Shown one piece after another: positions 45,159 to 55,520 of a DNA stretch of 64,000 nucleotides. The DNA lies in NCBI RefSeq assembly GCF_024652905.1, contig NZ_CP102428.1, positions 2,120,501 through 2,184,500 on the forward strand, written 5' to 3'. Numbering within the stretch: the first letter of the stretch is position 1; every line of letters starts with the position of its first letter. A program made the translations under genes and the position numbers. Source of the DNA: Pseudomonas oryzihabitans. Its GTDB lineage: Bacteria > Pseudomonadota > Gammaproteobacteria > Pseudomonadales > Pseudomonadaceae. The notes under the pieces were generated by a model. The model was not told the DNA's origin and did not search any database. It worked only from the letters and a program-made list of their open reading frames with translations.

Positions 45159-45653
45159 ATGCCTGAACCACTCAAAGACCGGGTCGAAGACTGCTATCGC
45201 CAGGCCGAGGCCTTCTTCAAACGCCGCTTTCCTCGTCCCGACGTCAGCCTGGCCTTGCGTGGCCAGCGCGCAGGCGTTGCCCATCTCACCGAGAATCGGC
45301 TGAGATTCAACAAGCAGCTCTATCAGGAAAATACCGTCCACTTTCTCGAACAGACCGTCGCTCACGAGGTGGCGCATCTGGTGGCGCATCAGTTGTTCGG
45401 TGGCCGTATCAGGCCCCATGGCGAGGAGTGGCAGCTGATCATGCGGGGCGTCTATGGCTTGCCGCCGGATCGCTGCCATACCTATGAGCTGCCACAGCGC
45501 GCCCGAACGCTCTATCTATATCGCTGCAATTGCCTGGATGGTCGCTTCGAGTTCACCGCCCAGCGGCACGCCCTGGTACGCAAGGGACGGCGCTATCTGT
45601 GCCGACGCTGCCATGGACCGCTGGCCTTCACCGACGAAGTGATCAGCGGCTGA
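45159..45653 (+). CDS. SprT-like zinc metalloprotease family protein
   Basis: 164 residues. HEVAH (69-73, VAHEVAHLVAHQLF) is the HExxH zinc site. The C-terminal ribbon has CNCLDG and CRRCHGPL. SprT/Spartan relatives act on DNA-bound or misfolded proteins; the bacterial role is poorly known. AGAGG lies six bases before the ATG at 45159; a TTG at 45153 in frame is less likely. It follows the DnaJ-like gene by 25 bases and may share its transcript. Confidence 0.87.
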   Translation: MPEPLKDRVEDCYRQAEAFFKRRFPRPDVSLALRGQRAGVAHLTENRLRFNKQLYQENTVHFLEQTVAHEVAHLVAHQLFGGRIRPHGEEWQLIMRGVYGLPPDRCHTYELPQRARTLYLYRCNCLDGRFEFTAQRHALVRKGRRYLCRRCHGPLAFTDEVISG

Positions 45654-45696
45654 GCCTGCCGGACCCGTTCCGGGTACCGGCGGGCAGGGAAAGCAC

Positions 45697-46434
45697 TCAG
45701 CCCTGGGCGAAGACTTCGTCGAACAGGTTGTGCATCGCCAGGAAGGCGCGCTTGGCCACAACCGGGTGGTACTGCTGCTTGCCCGGATTGTTGGCTTCGG
45801 GATCGGTGAAGGAATGCACCGCGCCGCCATAGCTCAGCAACTGCCAATCCACCTGGGCGGCATCCATTTCCTGGCGGAAGCCAGCGAGCTGCTCGTCCGG
45901 CACCATTGGATCGGCGGCACCGTGCAGCACCAGCACCGGACCGGTGATACGCGCCGCATCGGCCGGGTTGGGCGTATCCAGATTGGCGTGGAAGGTCACC
46001 ACGGCGCTCAGCGGGGCCCCGTCGCGCGCCAGTTCCAGAGCCGCGCAGCCGCCAAAACAGAAGCCGATAGCAGCGATCTGGTGGACGTCGACCGCCGCCG
46101 TCTCGGCCTGGGCGACCAGGGCCGCATAGGCTGCCTGCATGCGCTGGCGCAGCAGGGCGCGATCGCCGCGGATCGGCGTCATGGCCGCCAGGGCCTCGTC
46201 GGCGTTCTGCGGACGCACATTGCGACCGTAGAAATCCACTACCAGGTAAGCCAGGCCGTCGGCCTCGGCCAGCGCCTTGGCCTGCTCGACGGCGCCATGG
46301 GACACCCCCATCCAGTTGGGTGCAAACAATACGCCCGGACGGGTCGGATTACCGCTGGTGGCGTACACCAGCTGGCTCTCGAACGGCTCACCATCAATTT
46401 CGTAGGCAACGGGTTTTACAGTGACATCGACCAT
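45697..46434 (-). CDS. Dienelactone hydrolase family protein
   Basis: 245 residues. Alpha/beta-hydrolase with nucleophile Cys126 in GFCFGG, an acid in GAADPMVP and the His in GAVHSFTDP. The cysteine nucleophile separates it from ordinary serine esterases and matches the dienelactone hydrolase family; the substrate in vivo is unknown. GGAGG lies five bases before the ATG at 46434. It lies after the htpG terminator on the same strand, so it has its own transcript start. Confidence 0.88.
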   Translation of the reverse strand: MVDVTVKPVAYEIDGEPFESQLVYATSGNPTRPGVLFAPNWMGVSHGAVEQAKALAEADGLAYLVVDFYGRNVRPQNADEALAAMTPIRGDRALLRQRMQAAYAALVAQAETAAVDVHQIAAIGFCFGGCAALELARDGAPLSAVVTFHANLDTPNPADAARITGPVLVLHGAADPMVPDEQLAGFRQEMDAAQVDWQLLSYGGAVHSFTDPEANNPGKQQYHPVVAKRAFLAMHNLFDEVFAQG

Positions 46435-46454
46435 GGGGTCCTCCAAAGGGTGGA

Positions 46455-46482
46455 TAGAAAGAAGCCCGCCGAGGCGGGCTTC
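46455..46482 (-). terminator. Terminator of htpG
   Basis: Ten-base arms GAAGCCCGCC/GGCGGGCTTC with a tight loop, read on the minus strand and followed by TTTCT. It lies eight bases after the htpG stop. Confidence 0.8.
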
Positions 46483-46489
46483 TCTATCT

Positions 46490-48394
46490 TTAAGCGGACA
46501 ATTCCACCAGCAGTTTGTTTAACCGGCGGACATAGGCGGCGGGATCCTTGAGGCTATCGCCCGCGGCCAGTGCAGCCTGATCGAACAGGATGTGCGACAG
46601 GTCGGCGAAGCGGTCCTCATCGGGTTCGCCATCGAGTTTCTCGATCAGCGGGTGCTGCGGATTGATCTCGAAGATCGGCTTGGAGTCCGGCGCCTTCTGG
46701 CCGCTGGCTTCCAGGATCCGGCGCATCTGCAGACCCAGGTCCTGCTCACCGATGGCCAGGATCGCCGGTGAATCGGTCAGACGATGGGAAACGCGGACTT
46801 CGCTGACCTGGGCGTCCAGGGCCTGCTTGAGACGCTCGACCAGGCCTTCCTTGGTTTTGGCGACCTCTTCCTGGGCCTGCTTGTCTTCTTCGCTGTCCAG
46901 CTTGCCGAGGTCGAGATCGCCACGAGCGACGTCGACGAAGTACTTGCCGTCGAATTCGGTGAGGTAGCTCATCAGCCACTCGTCGATGCGATCGGTCAGC
47001 AGCAGCACCTCGACACCCTTCTTGCGGAAGACTTCCAGGTGCGGGCTGTTCTTGATCTGGGCGTGGCTCTCGCCAGTCAGGTAGTAGATCTTGTCCTGAC
47101 CTTCCTTCATGCGGCCGATGTAGTCGGCCAGGGACACATTCTGAGCGTCATCGCCGTTGTGGGTCGAGGCGAAGCGCAGCAGACCGGCGATCTTCTCGCG
47201 GTTGGCGAAGTCTTCCGCCGGACCTTCCTTGAGCACCTGACCGAAGTGGCCCCAGAACGACTGGTACTTTTCCGGTTCGCTCTTGGCCAGCTTCTCCAGC
47301 ATGTCCAGCACACGCTTGGTCAGCGCCGACTTCATGGAGTCGATCACCGGATCCTTCTGCAGGATCTCGCGGGAGACGTTCAGCGACAGGTCGTTGGAAT
47401 CCACCACACCCTTGATGAATCTCAGGTACAGCGGCAGGAACTGGTCGGCCTGGTCCATGATGAAGACGCGCTGCACATAGAGCTTGAGGCCCTTGGGCGC
47501 TTCGCGCTGATACAGATCGAAGGGCGCACGGGCCGGCACGTATAGCAGCGAGGTGTATTCGAGCTTGCCCTCGACCTTGTTGTGGCTCCAGGTCAGGGGG
47601 TTCTCGAAGTCATGACCGACGTGCTTGTAGAACTCCTGGTAGTCCTCGTCCTTGAGTTCGGTACGCGGACGGGTCCAGAGCGCGCTGGCGCGGTTGACGG
47701 TTTCCCACTCGGCGGCGGTCGGCTGCTCGTCTTCGCCACCCTGCTGCTCCTTGGGCAGCTCGATGGGCAGGCCGATGTGGTCGGAGTATTTCTTGACCAC
47801 GTTGCGCAGGCGCCAGCCATCGGCGAATTCGGTTTCCTCGGGCTTGAGGTGCAGCACGATGCGGGTACCGCGCTCGGGCTTGTCGAAGTTCGCGACCTCG
47901 AACTCCCCTTCCCCCTTGGACGACCAGTGCACGCCCTCGGCGGCGGGCTGGCCGGCGCGACGGGTGTAGACATCCACCTGGTCGGCGACGATGAAGGCCG
48001 AATAGAAGCCCACGCCGAATTGACCGATGAGGTTGGAATCCTTCTTCTGGTCGCCGCTGAGGTTCTTCAGGAAGTCGGCGGTGCCGGACTTGGCGATGGT
48101 GCCAAGGTGGGCGATCACCTCTTCGCGGCTCATGCCGATGCCGTTGTCTTCGAGGGTGACCGTGCCGGCCTCCTTGTCGAAGCTCAGGCGAATCTTCAGC
48201 GTATCCCCGCCTTCGAGCAGTTCGGGCTTGGACAAGGCCTCGAATCTGAGCTTGTCGGCCGCGTCGGAGGCGTTGGAAATCAATTCGCGCAGGAAGATTT
48301 CCTTGTTGGAATACAGCGAGTGAATCATCAGGTGAAGCAGCTGCTTCACTTCGGTCTGGAAGCCTAGGGTTTCCTTTTGAGTCTCCACACTCAT
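46490..48394 (-). CDS. htpG: Molecular chaperone HtpG (Hsp90)
   Basis: 634 residues, normal for bacterial Hsp90. The protein starts [20 protein letters not shown]. The ATPase landmarks are [31 protein letters not shown] and [11 protein letters not shown], followed by the middle domain and the C-terminal dimerisation part. The ATG at 48394 has GGAG eight bases upstream; a longer frame to 48469 runs through the promoter. Expression is probably heat-induced (see promoter). It acts in the cytoplasm with DnaK. Confidence 0.96.
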   Translation of the reverse strand: MSVETQKETLGFQTEVKQLLHLMIHSLYSNKEIFLRELISNASDAADKLRFEALSKPELLEGGDTLKIRLSFDKEAGTVTLEDNGIGMSREEVIAHLGTIAKSGTADFLKNLSGDQKKDSNLIGQFGVGFYSAFIVADQVDVYTRRAGQPAAEGVHWSSKGEGEFEVANFDKPERGTRIVLHLKPEETEFADGWRLRNVVKKYSDHIGLPIELPKEQQGGEDEQPTAAEWETVNRASALWTRPRTELKDEDYQEFYKHVGHDFENPLTWSHNKVEGKLEYTSLLYVPARAPFDLYQREAPKGLKLYVQRVFIMDQADQFLPLYLRFIKGVVDSNDLSLNVSREILQKDPVIDSMKSALTKRVLDMLEKLAKSEPEKYQSFWGHFGQVLKEGPAEDFANREKIAGLLRFASTHNGDDAQNVSLADYIGRMKEGQDKIYYLTGESHAQIKNSPHLEVFRKKGVEVLLLTDRIDEWLMSYLTEFDGKYFVDVARGDLDLGKLDSEEDKQAQEEVAKTKEGLVERLKQALDAQVSEVRVSHRLTDSPAILAIGEQDLGLQMRRILEASGQKAPDSKPIFEINPQHPLIEKLDGEPDEDRFADLSHILFDQAALAAGDSLKDPAAYVRRLNKLLVELSA

Positions 48395-48447
48395 GCTACG
48401 AACTCCGCTATCGATAGGTACGCACCAGATGCCTGGCGATGTCGCCG

Positions 48448-48474
48448 AGATGGGGGCGCCCGGAGACATTTCAA
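48448..48474 (-). promoter_or_regulatory. Sigma-32-type heat-shock promoter of htpG
   Basis: On the minus strand the -35 TTGAAA (48469-48474) and the -10 CCCCATCT (48448-48455) are spaced by 13 bases, matching the sigma-32 pattern CTTGAAA-N13-17-CCCCATNT. It lies 54 bases upstream of the ATG. Confidence 0.7.
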
Positions 48475-48594
48475 CCTTGGCGCGCTCGGTTCGCGATGCA
48501 GGTAGGAATTTGCACGATGCCTGAGCTAGACGCGGAACTTAACTTTTAACGGTGCGCTCGAACGGCTGTCGTGTAGTTCATAAGGAGAAAACAC

Positions 48595-48876
48595 ATGAAA
48601 AAGCCCTTCGCCATCGCCCTGCTCTTCACTGCCGCCTTCGGCCTCGCCGCCTGTGACAAGCCTTCCGAAAACAAGGCTCAGGATGCTGCCAAGACCGAAC
48701 AGAAAGCTCAGGAAAACCTGAACAAAGCCGCCGAGCAGAGCAACAAGGCTGCCGAGCAGCGTAACGAAGCCGCCAACGAGGCCGCCAAGGAGCAATCCAA
48801 AGGCGAAGCCACCTCGGTCAGCCCGGCTACCGGCACCGCCAACGGCAACGCGCCGGCTACCCAGCCCAAGCCGTAA
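48595..48876 (+). CDS. Small Ala/Glu/Lys-rich lipoprotein
   Basis: 93 residues. A lipoprotein signal ends GLAAC with Cys20, then a low-complexity helical region with regular Ala/Glu/Lys/Gln heptads (QSNKAAEQRNEAANEAAK) and a Pro/Thr/Ala-rich tail. A coiled-coil lipoprotein on the outer membrane is likely, but I do not recognise a family. AAGGAG lies eight bases before the ATG. It is divergent from htpG. Confidence 0.75.
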   Translation: MKKPFAIALLFTAAFGLAACDKPSENKAQDAAKTEQKAQENLNKAAEQSNKAAEQRNEAANEAAKEQSKGEATSVSPATGTANGNAPATQPKP

Positions 48877-48890
48877 GCTGATCGGATAAG

Positions 48891-48918
48891 AAAAAAGCCC
48901 GCTGCTGCGGGCTTTTTT
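48891..48918. terminator. Bidirectional terminator
   Basis: Arms AAAAAAGCCCGC/GCGGGCTTTTTT with a four-base loop. It serves both the lipoprotein gene (plus) and brnQ (minus), being A/T-flanked on both sides. Confidence 0.85.
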
Positions 48919-48930
48919 GTGGGCGCTGAT

Positions 48931-50274
48931 TCAGGAGCGCGAAGGATCCGGCTCGGCCTCGTCCGCTTGGGCATGCCCGCCACGCCTCAGGCTTTCCAGC
49001 ACCAGCGCGACCAGGCCCACCACCACGGCCGGCAACAGCCAGCCCAGACCCGAGTCGGCCAGCGGCAACCACTGCACGGCCTCGCTCAAATAGGGCACGC
49101 TCAGGTGCGCAGCCTGCAGGCCGTCGAGGATGCCGAAGGCCAGGGCGACCAGCAGCACCGGACCGAGAATGCGCCCGGGCGCCGCCCAGCGGGCGGTGAA
49201 GAAGCTCAGCACCACCAGCGCGATGCAGGGCGGATAGATGGCGGTCAGGATGGGCACCGAAATCTGGATCAGCTGGGTCAGCCCCAGGTTGGACACCAGC
49301 AGCGAGAAGGCCGCCAGCAGAACCACCAGGCTGCGATAGCTGAATGGCAGGAATTCACTGAAGAATTCCGCGCACGCGCAGGTCAGCCCCACCGCCGTGA
49401 CCAGACAGGCCAGGGTAATCAGCACCGCGAGAAAGTCGCTGCCGACACTGCCGAAGGTGTGCTGCACATAGGCATGCAGGACCTCGGCGCCATTGCTGGC
49501 GTGGGGCACCAGTGACCCGCTGCCGGCGCCGAGCTGGAACAGGCTCAGGTAGACCAGCACCAGCCCTGCCCCGGCGATCAGGCCGGCGATGATGGTATAG
49601 CGCGTCAGCAATTGCGGCGCCGTCACGCCCCGGGCGCGAATGGCGTTGACGATGACGATACCGAACACCAGGGCGCCCAGGGTATCCATGGTCAGGTAGC
49701 CGTTGACGAAGCCCTGGGACAGCGCCCGCGAAGCATAGTCCGGCGCTGCCGTGGCAGGACCGCCGGCTGGCCAGAACAGCGCCGCACCACCCAGCACTGC
49801 CAGCGCCAGGATCTTCAGCGGACCAAGAAAGCGTCCCACGGTGTCGAGCAGGCGTCCCGGATAGAGCGAGACCACCAGCACCACTAGGAAGTAGGCCAGG
49901 CTGTAGAGAAACAGCGGTATGGGTCCGTTGCCCAGCAGCGGCGCGACGCCGACCTCGAAGGACACCGTGGCGGTGCGCGGCGTAGCGAACAGCGGCCCCA
50001 CCGACAGGTAGCAGACGATGGCCAGGGTGCGGGCGGCCGTCTGGCCGAGCGGCTTGCTCAGGGCATCCATGCCACCGCCGACCCGTGCCAGGGCGATCAG
50101 CGTCAGCACCGGCAGGCCGACGGCGGTCAGCAGGAAGCCCAGGGCGGCGCTCCAGACGTGCTCGCCCGCCTGCAGACCGACGATCGGGGGAAAGATGATG
50201 TTGCCCGCGCCGACGAACAACGCGAACGTCATGAATCCAAGGGCCAGGACATCCCGGCTTTGCAAAGCTTTCAT
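48931..50274 (-). CDS. brnQ: Branched-chain amino acid:cation symporter BrnQ
   Basis: 447 residues with about twelve membrane helices. The N-terminal [28 protein letters not shown] is the LIVCS-family signature. It imports Leu/Ile/Val with Na+ across the inner membrane. Start ATG 50274 ([14 protein letters not shown]); an in-frame start at 50292 is also possible. BraB of Pseudomonas is the same family. The gene lies between two terminators and is probably transcribed alone. Confidence 0.93.
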   Translation of the reverse strand: MKALQSRDVLALGFMTFALFVGAGNIIFPPIVGLQAGEHVWSAALGFLLTAVGLPVLTLIALARVGGGMDALSKPLGQTAARTLAIVCYLSVGPLFATPRTATVSFEVGVAPLLGNGPIPLFLYSLAYFLVVLVVSLYPGRLLDTVGRFLGPLKILALAVLGGAALFWPAGGPATAAPDYASRALSQGFVNGYLTMDTLGALVFGIVIVNAIRARGVTAPQLLTRYTIIAGLIAGAGLVLVYLSLFQLGAGSGSLVPHASNGAEVLHAYVQHTFGSVGSDFLAVLITLACLVTAVGLTCACAEFFSEFLPFSYRSLVVLLAAFSLLVSNLGLTQLIQISVPILTAIYPPCIALVVLSFFTARWAAPGRILGPVLLVALAFGILDGLQAAHLSVPYLSEAVQWLPLADSGLGWLLPAVVVGLVALVLESLRRGGHAQADEAEPDPSRS

Positions 50275-50436
50275 GGAAGGCAGTACCAGCAATGAGGAAA
50301 ACGAGGCAGCCCGCCCTCATGGGAGCAGGTCTTGGCGGGGCCACGGCGTGGCCGTTGGAGCGGAAGGTTGCCATCCTAACGAATTACCGGCGAAAAGGCA
50401 GCCGGCAGCTGATGAGGCGTCATGAGCGCGCCCATG

Positions 50437-50463
50437 AAAAAGGCCGCCCGAAGGCGGCCTTTT
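50437..50463 (-). terminator. Terminator of the suc operon
   Basis: Stem AAAGGCCGCC/GGCGGCCTTT with a CGAA loop. On the minus strand it is followed by TTTTT (50437-50441 complement), 17 bases after sucD. Confidence 0.85.
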
Positions 50464-50479
50464 CTACAGTCAGTCAGAC

Positions 50480-51367
50480 TCAGGCCTGCTTTACTTCCCA
50501 ACCGGTCAGCTCGGCCAGGGCCTTGCCGATGTCGGCCAGGGACCGCACGGTCTTCACACCGGCGTCCTGCAGGGCGGCGAACTTCTCGTCCGCCGTGCCC
50601 TTGCCACCGGAGATGATGGCGCCAGCGTGGCCCATGCGCTTGCCGGGCGGAGCGGTGACGCCGGCGATGTAGGACACCACCGGCTTGGTCACGTTGGCCT
50701 TGATGTAGGCCGCGGCTTCTTCTTCAGCGCTGCCGCCGATCTCGCCGATCATCACGATGGCTTCGGTCTGCGGATCTTCCTGGAACAGCTTCAGGATATC
50801 GATGAAGTTCGAACCCGGGATGGGATCGCCGCCGATGCCCACGCAGGTGGACTGGCCGAAGCCGGCGTCGGTGGTCTGCTTCACGGCTTCATAGGTCAGG
50901 GTGCCGGAACGCGACACGATACCGACCTTGCCCGGCAGGTGAATGTGACCGGGCATGATGCCGATCTTGCACTCGCCGGGGGTGATGACGCCGGGGCAGT
51001 TCGGGCCGATCAGGCGCACGCCCAGTTCGTCGCACTTCACCTTGGCATCCAGCATGTCCAGGGTGGGGATACCCTCGGTGATGCAGACGATCAGCTTGAT
51101 GCCGCCGAAGGCCGCTTCCAGGATGGAGTCCTTGCAGAAGGGAGCCGGCACGTAGATCACCGAAGCATCGGCGCCAGTGGCTTCCACCGCCTCGCGCACG
51201 GTGTTGAACACCGGCAGACCGAGGTGGGTGGAACCGCCCTTGCCGGGGGTCACGCCGCCAACCATCTGGGTGCCGTAGGCGATGGCCTGTTCGGAGTGGA
51301 AGGTACCCTGGCTACCGGTGAAGCCCTGGCAGATGACCTTGGTGTCTTTGTTGATCAGGACGCTCAT
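50480..51367 (-). CDS. sucD: Succinyl-CoA synthetase alpha subunit
   Basis: 295 residues. The Rossmann CoA-binding motif [15 protein letters not shown] lies at the N-terminus, and the phosphohistidine is in [13 protein letters not shown] near residue 247. It makes ATP/GTP from succinyl-CoA with SucC. Its start shares one base with the sucC stop. Confidence 0.96.
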   Translation of the reverse strand: MSVLINKDTKVICQGFTGSQGTFHSEQAIAYGTQMVGGVTPGKGGSTHLGLPVFNTVREAVEATGADASVIYVPAPFCKDSILEAAFGGIKLIVCITEGIPTLDMLDAKVKCDELGVRLIGPNCPGVITPGECKIGIMPGHIHLPGKVGIVSRSGTLTYEAVKQTTDAGFGQSTCVGIGGDPIPGSNFIDILKLFQEDPQTEAIVMIGEIGGSAEEEAAAYIKANVTKPVVSYIAGVTAPPGKRMGHAGAIISGGKGTADEKFAALQDAGVKTVRSLADIGKALAELTGWEVKQA

Positions 51368-52533
51368 TACTTACCCTCCGCGGCCTTGACGACCTGCTGG
51401 GCAGCGTCGGTCAGGCTGGTTGCCGCGATGATGTTCAGGCCGCTTTCGGCCAGGACCTTGGCACCGAGTTCGGCGTTGTTGCCTTCCAGGCGAACCACGA
51501 CCGGCACCTTCACGCCAACTTCTTTAACGGCACCGATGATGCCTTCGGCGATCATGTCGCAGCGCACGATGCCGCCGAAGATGTTGACCAGAACGGCCTT
51601 CACGTTGCTGTCGGACAGGATGATCTTGAAGGCTTCGGTCACGCGCTCTTTGGTCGCGCCGCCGCCCACGTCCAGGAAGTTAGCCGGCTTGCCGCCGTGC
51701 AGGTTGACGATGTCCATGGTACCCATCGCCAGACCGGCACCGTTGACCATGCAGCCGATGCTGCCTTCCAGGGCCACGTAGTTCAGTTCCCACTTCTGCG
51801 CATGGGCTTCACGGGCGTCGTCCTGCGACGGGTCGTGGAAGGCACGCAGCTTGGGCTGACGGTAGATGGCGTTGCTGTCGATGTTGATCTTGGCATCCAG
51901 GCAGTGCAGGTTGCCGTCCTTCTTGATCACCAGCGGGTTCACTTCCAGCAGCGCCAGGTCGTAGTCCTGGAACAGCTTGGCCAGACCAACGAAGATCTGG
52001 GTGAACTGCTTGATCTGGTCACCTTTCAGGCCCAGCTGGAACGCCAGGTCGCGACCCTGGTAGGGCTGAGCGCCCACCAGCGGATCGATGGTGGCCTTGA
52101 GAATCTTTTCCGGAGTGTCGTGAGCGACCTTCTCAATGTCCACGCCACCTTCGGTGGACGCCATGAACACGATACGGCGGCTGGAACGATCGACCACGGC
52201 GCCCAGATAGAGCTCCTGATCGATGTCGGTGCAGGATTCGACCAGAATCTTGGTGACCGGCTGACCATTGGCGTCGGTCTGGTAGGTCACCAGACGCTGG
52301 CCCAGCCACTTGGCGGCGAATTCCTTGGCTTCTTCCTTGCTCTTGACCAGCTTCACACCACCAGCCTTACCACGGCCACCGGCGTGTACCTGGGCCTTGA
52401 CGACCCACTCGTCGCCGCCGATACGGCCGCAAGCCTCGTAGGCCTCTTGGGGGGTGTCGACAGCGTAGCCTTTGGAAACGGGCAGGCCGTATTCAGCGAA
52501 CAGCTGCTTACCCTGATACTCGTGGAGATTCAT
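51367..52533 (-). CDS. sucC: Succinyl-CoA synthetase beta subunit
   Basis: 388 residues. ATP-grasp domain at the N-terminus ([19 protein letters not shown]), then the conserved [10 protein letters not shown] and [15 protein letters not shown] in the C-terminal ligase part. It gives nucleotide specificity and pairs with SucD. It is separated from lpdG by 207 bases with a hairpin. Confidence 0.96.
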   Translation of the reverse strand: MNLHEYQGKQLFAEYGLPVSKGYAVDTPQEAYEACGRIGGDEWVVKAQVHAGGRGKAGGVKLVKSKEEAKEFAAKWLGQRLVTYQTDANGQPVTKILVESCTDIDQELYLGAVVDRSSRRIVFMASTEGGVDIEKVAHDTPEKILKATIDPLVGAQPYQGRDLAFQLGLKGDQIKQFTQIFVGLAKLFQDYDLALLEVNPLVIKKDGNLHCLDAKINIDSNAIYRQPKLRAFHDPSQDDAREAHAQKWELNYVALEGSIGCMVNGAGLAMGTMDIVNLHGGKPANFLDVGGGATKERVTEAFKIILSDSNVKAVLVNIFGGIVRCDMIAEGIIGAVKEVGVKVPVVVRLEGNNAELGAKVLAESGLNIIAATSLTDAAQQVVKAAEGK

Positions 52534-52740
52534 GCTTGTCTACCGTCTTCGTTGGGTATTGCGCATTCGACGCTGTGCGTTCTCCGAGCCGTCCTCCGGA
52601 CGGTCGCGGGCACCGCGCCACCTGTGACTCCTGCCCTAGTAGGGTGTCTCACACCCCACTCACAAGAGTCCGAGGCGCCTTCCTGCGGTGGAGCCCTGAG
52701 GCTCCACGGCGGTCGGCGACCCCGTGGTTCCGTAAATCTC
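52534..52740 (-). other. lpdG-sucC intercistronic region with hairpin
   Basis: On the minus strand a perfect stem GTGGAGCC/GGCTCCAC (52688-52707, loop of four) lies 33 bases after the lpdG stop, with no T tract. It could stabilise or separate parts of the polycistronic message. A sucC promoter was not recognised. Confidence 0.45.
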
Positions 52741-54180
<1,440 letters not shown>

Positions 54181-54257
54181 CTAATCCCCTTGGAGCAGCT
54201 TCAGGCAGGAAAACTTGAAGCGGTGCGTGGCCCCTGCCCCGCACCGCGAGAGCCGGA

Positions 54258-55478
54258 TCAGATGTCCAGCAGCAGACGAGCCGGGTCTTCCAGCAGGTCC
54301 TTCATGGTGACCAGGAAGGTCACGGCTTCCTTGCCATCGATCAGGCGATGGTCGTAGGACAGCGCAAGATACATCATCGGCAGGATCACCACCTGGCCGT
54401 TCACCGCCATCGGGCGTTCCTGGATCTTGTGCATGCCCAGGATCGCGGTCTGCGGCGGGTTGACGATGGGAGTGGACAGCAGCGAACCGAAGACACCACC
54501 GTTGGAGATGGTGAAGGTACCACCCTGCATGTCTTCCATGGTCAGCTTGCCGGCCTTGGCCTTCTTGCCGAAGTCGGCGATGGTGCCTTCCACTTCCGCC
54601 AAGCTCATGAACTCGGCGTTGCGCAGCACCGGCACCACCAGGCCACGGTCGCTGGACACGGCCACGCCGATGTCCTGGTAGCCGTGGTAGACGATGTCGT
54701 TGCCGTCGATGGAGGCGTTGACGCCCGGCTGGCGCTTGAGCGCCTCGGTGGCCGCCTTGACGAAGAAGGACATGAAGCCCAGGCGTACGCCATTGTGCTT
54801 CTTCTCGAACATGTCCTTGTACTTGGAGCGCAGGTCCATGATCGGCTTCATGTTGACCTCGTTGAAGGTCGTCAGCATGGCCATGCTGGACTGGGCTTCA
54901 ACCAGGCGCTCGGCGACCTTGGCGCGCAGGCGGGTCATGGGCACGCGCTTCTCGGTGCGGTCGCCAGCGGCGGTCACCACCGGAGCGGCGGCGGCAGCGG
55001 GCTTGGCAGCCGGAGTGGCAGCGCCGGACTTCTTGGCCTCGACAGCGGCGACGGCGTCTTCCTTGGTGATGCGACCACCCTTGCCGGTGCCGACCAGGGT
55101 AGCCGGGTCGATGCCGTTCTCTTCGGCGATCTTGCGCGCGGCGGGCGCCAGGATCGGATCCTCTTCACCACCGACGGCCGGTGCGGCGGCCGGAGCACTG
55201 GCGGCAGCCGGCTGGGCAGCCGGAGCGGCGGCGGCAGTGGCGCCCTCCTCCACGCGAGCGATGACTTCTTCGCTCAGCACGGTATCGCCTTCGTTCTTCA
55301 GGATTTCGGCCAGGACGCCATCGGCCGGTGCCACGACTTCCAGCACGACCTTGTCGGTTTCGATGTCGACCAGCAGTTCGTCACGCTTGACCGCTTCGCC
55401 GGGCTTCTTGTGCCAGGTGGCGACGGTGCCGTCAGCGACCGATTCCGGGAAGGTAGGGGCTTTGATCTCGATAGCCAT
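54258..55478 (-). CDS. sucB: Oxoglutarate dehydrogenase E2, dihydrolipoyl succinyltransferase
   Basis: 406 residues. Lipoyl domain with Lys43 (ETDKVVLEV), an Ala/Pro-rich linker (about 85-120), a peripheral-subunit-binding domain and a catalytic domain with YDHRLIDG. The single lipoyl domain fits E2o. It carries succinyl to CoA. Confidence 0.96.
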   Translation of the reverse strand: MAIEIKAPTFPESVADGTVATWHKKPGEAVKRDELLVDIETDKVVLEVVAPADGVLAEILKNEGDTVLSEEVIARVEEGATAAAAPAAQPAAASAPAAAPAVGGEEDPILAPAARKIAEENGIDPATLVGTGKGGRITKEDAVAAVEAKKSGAATPAAKPAAAAAPVVTAAGDRTEKRVPMTRLRAKVAERLVEAQSSMAMLTTFNEVNMKPIMDLRSKYKDMFEKKHNGVRLGFMSFFVKAATEALKRQPGVNASIDGNDIVYHGYQDIGVAVSSDRGLVVPVLRNAEFMSLAEVEGTIADFGKKAKAGKLTMEDMQGGTFTISNGGVFGSLLSTPIVNPPQTAILGMHKIQERPMAVNGQVVILPMMYLALSYDHRLIDGKEAVTFLVTMKDLLEDPARLLLDI

Positions 55479-55520
55479 TCTATGAATTTCCTTAGTGATC
55501 TCTAGTAGTCGCGTGGCGAA

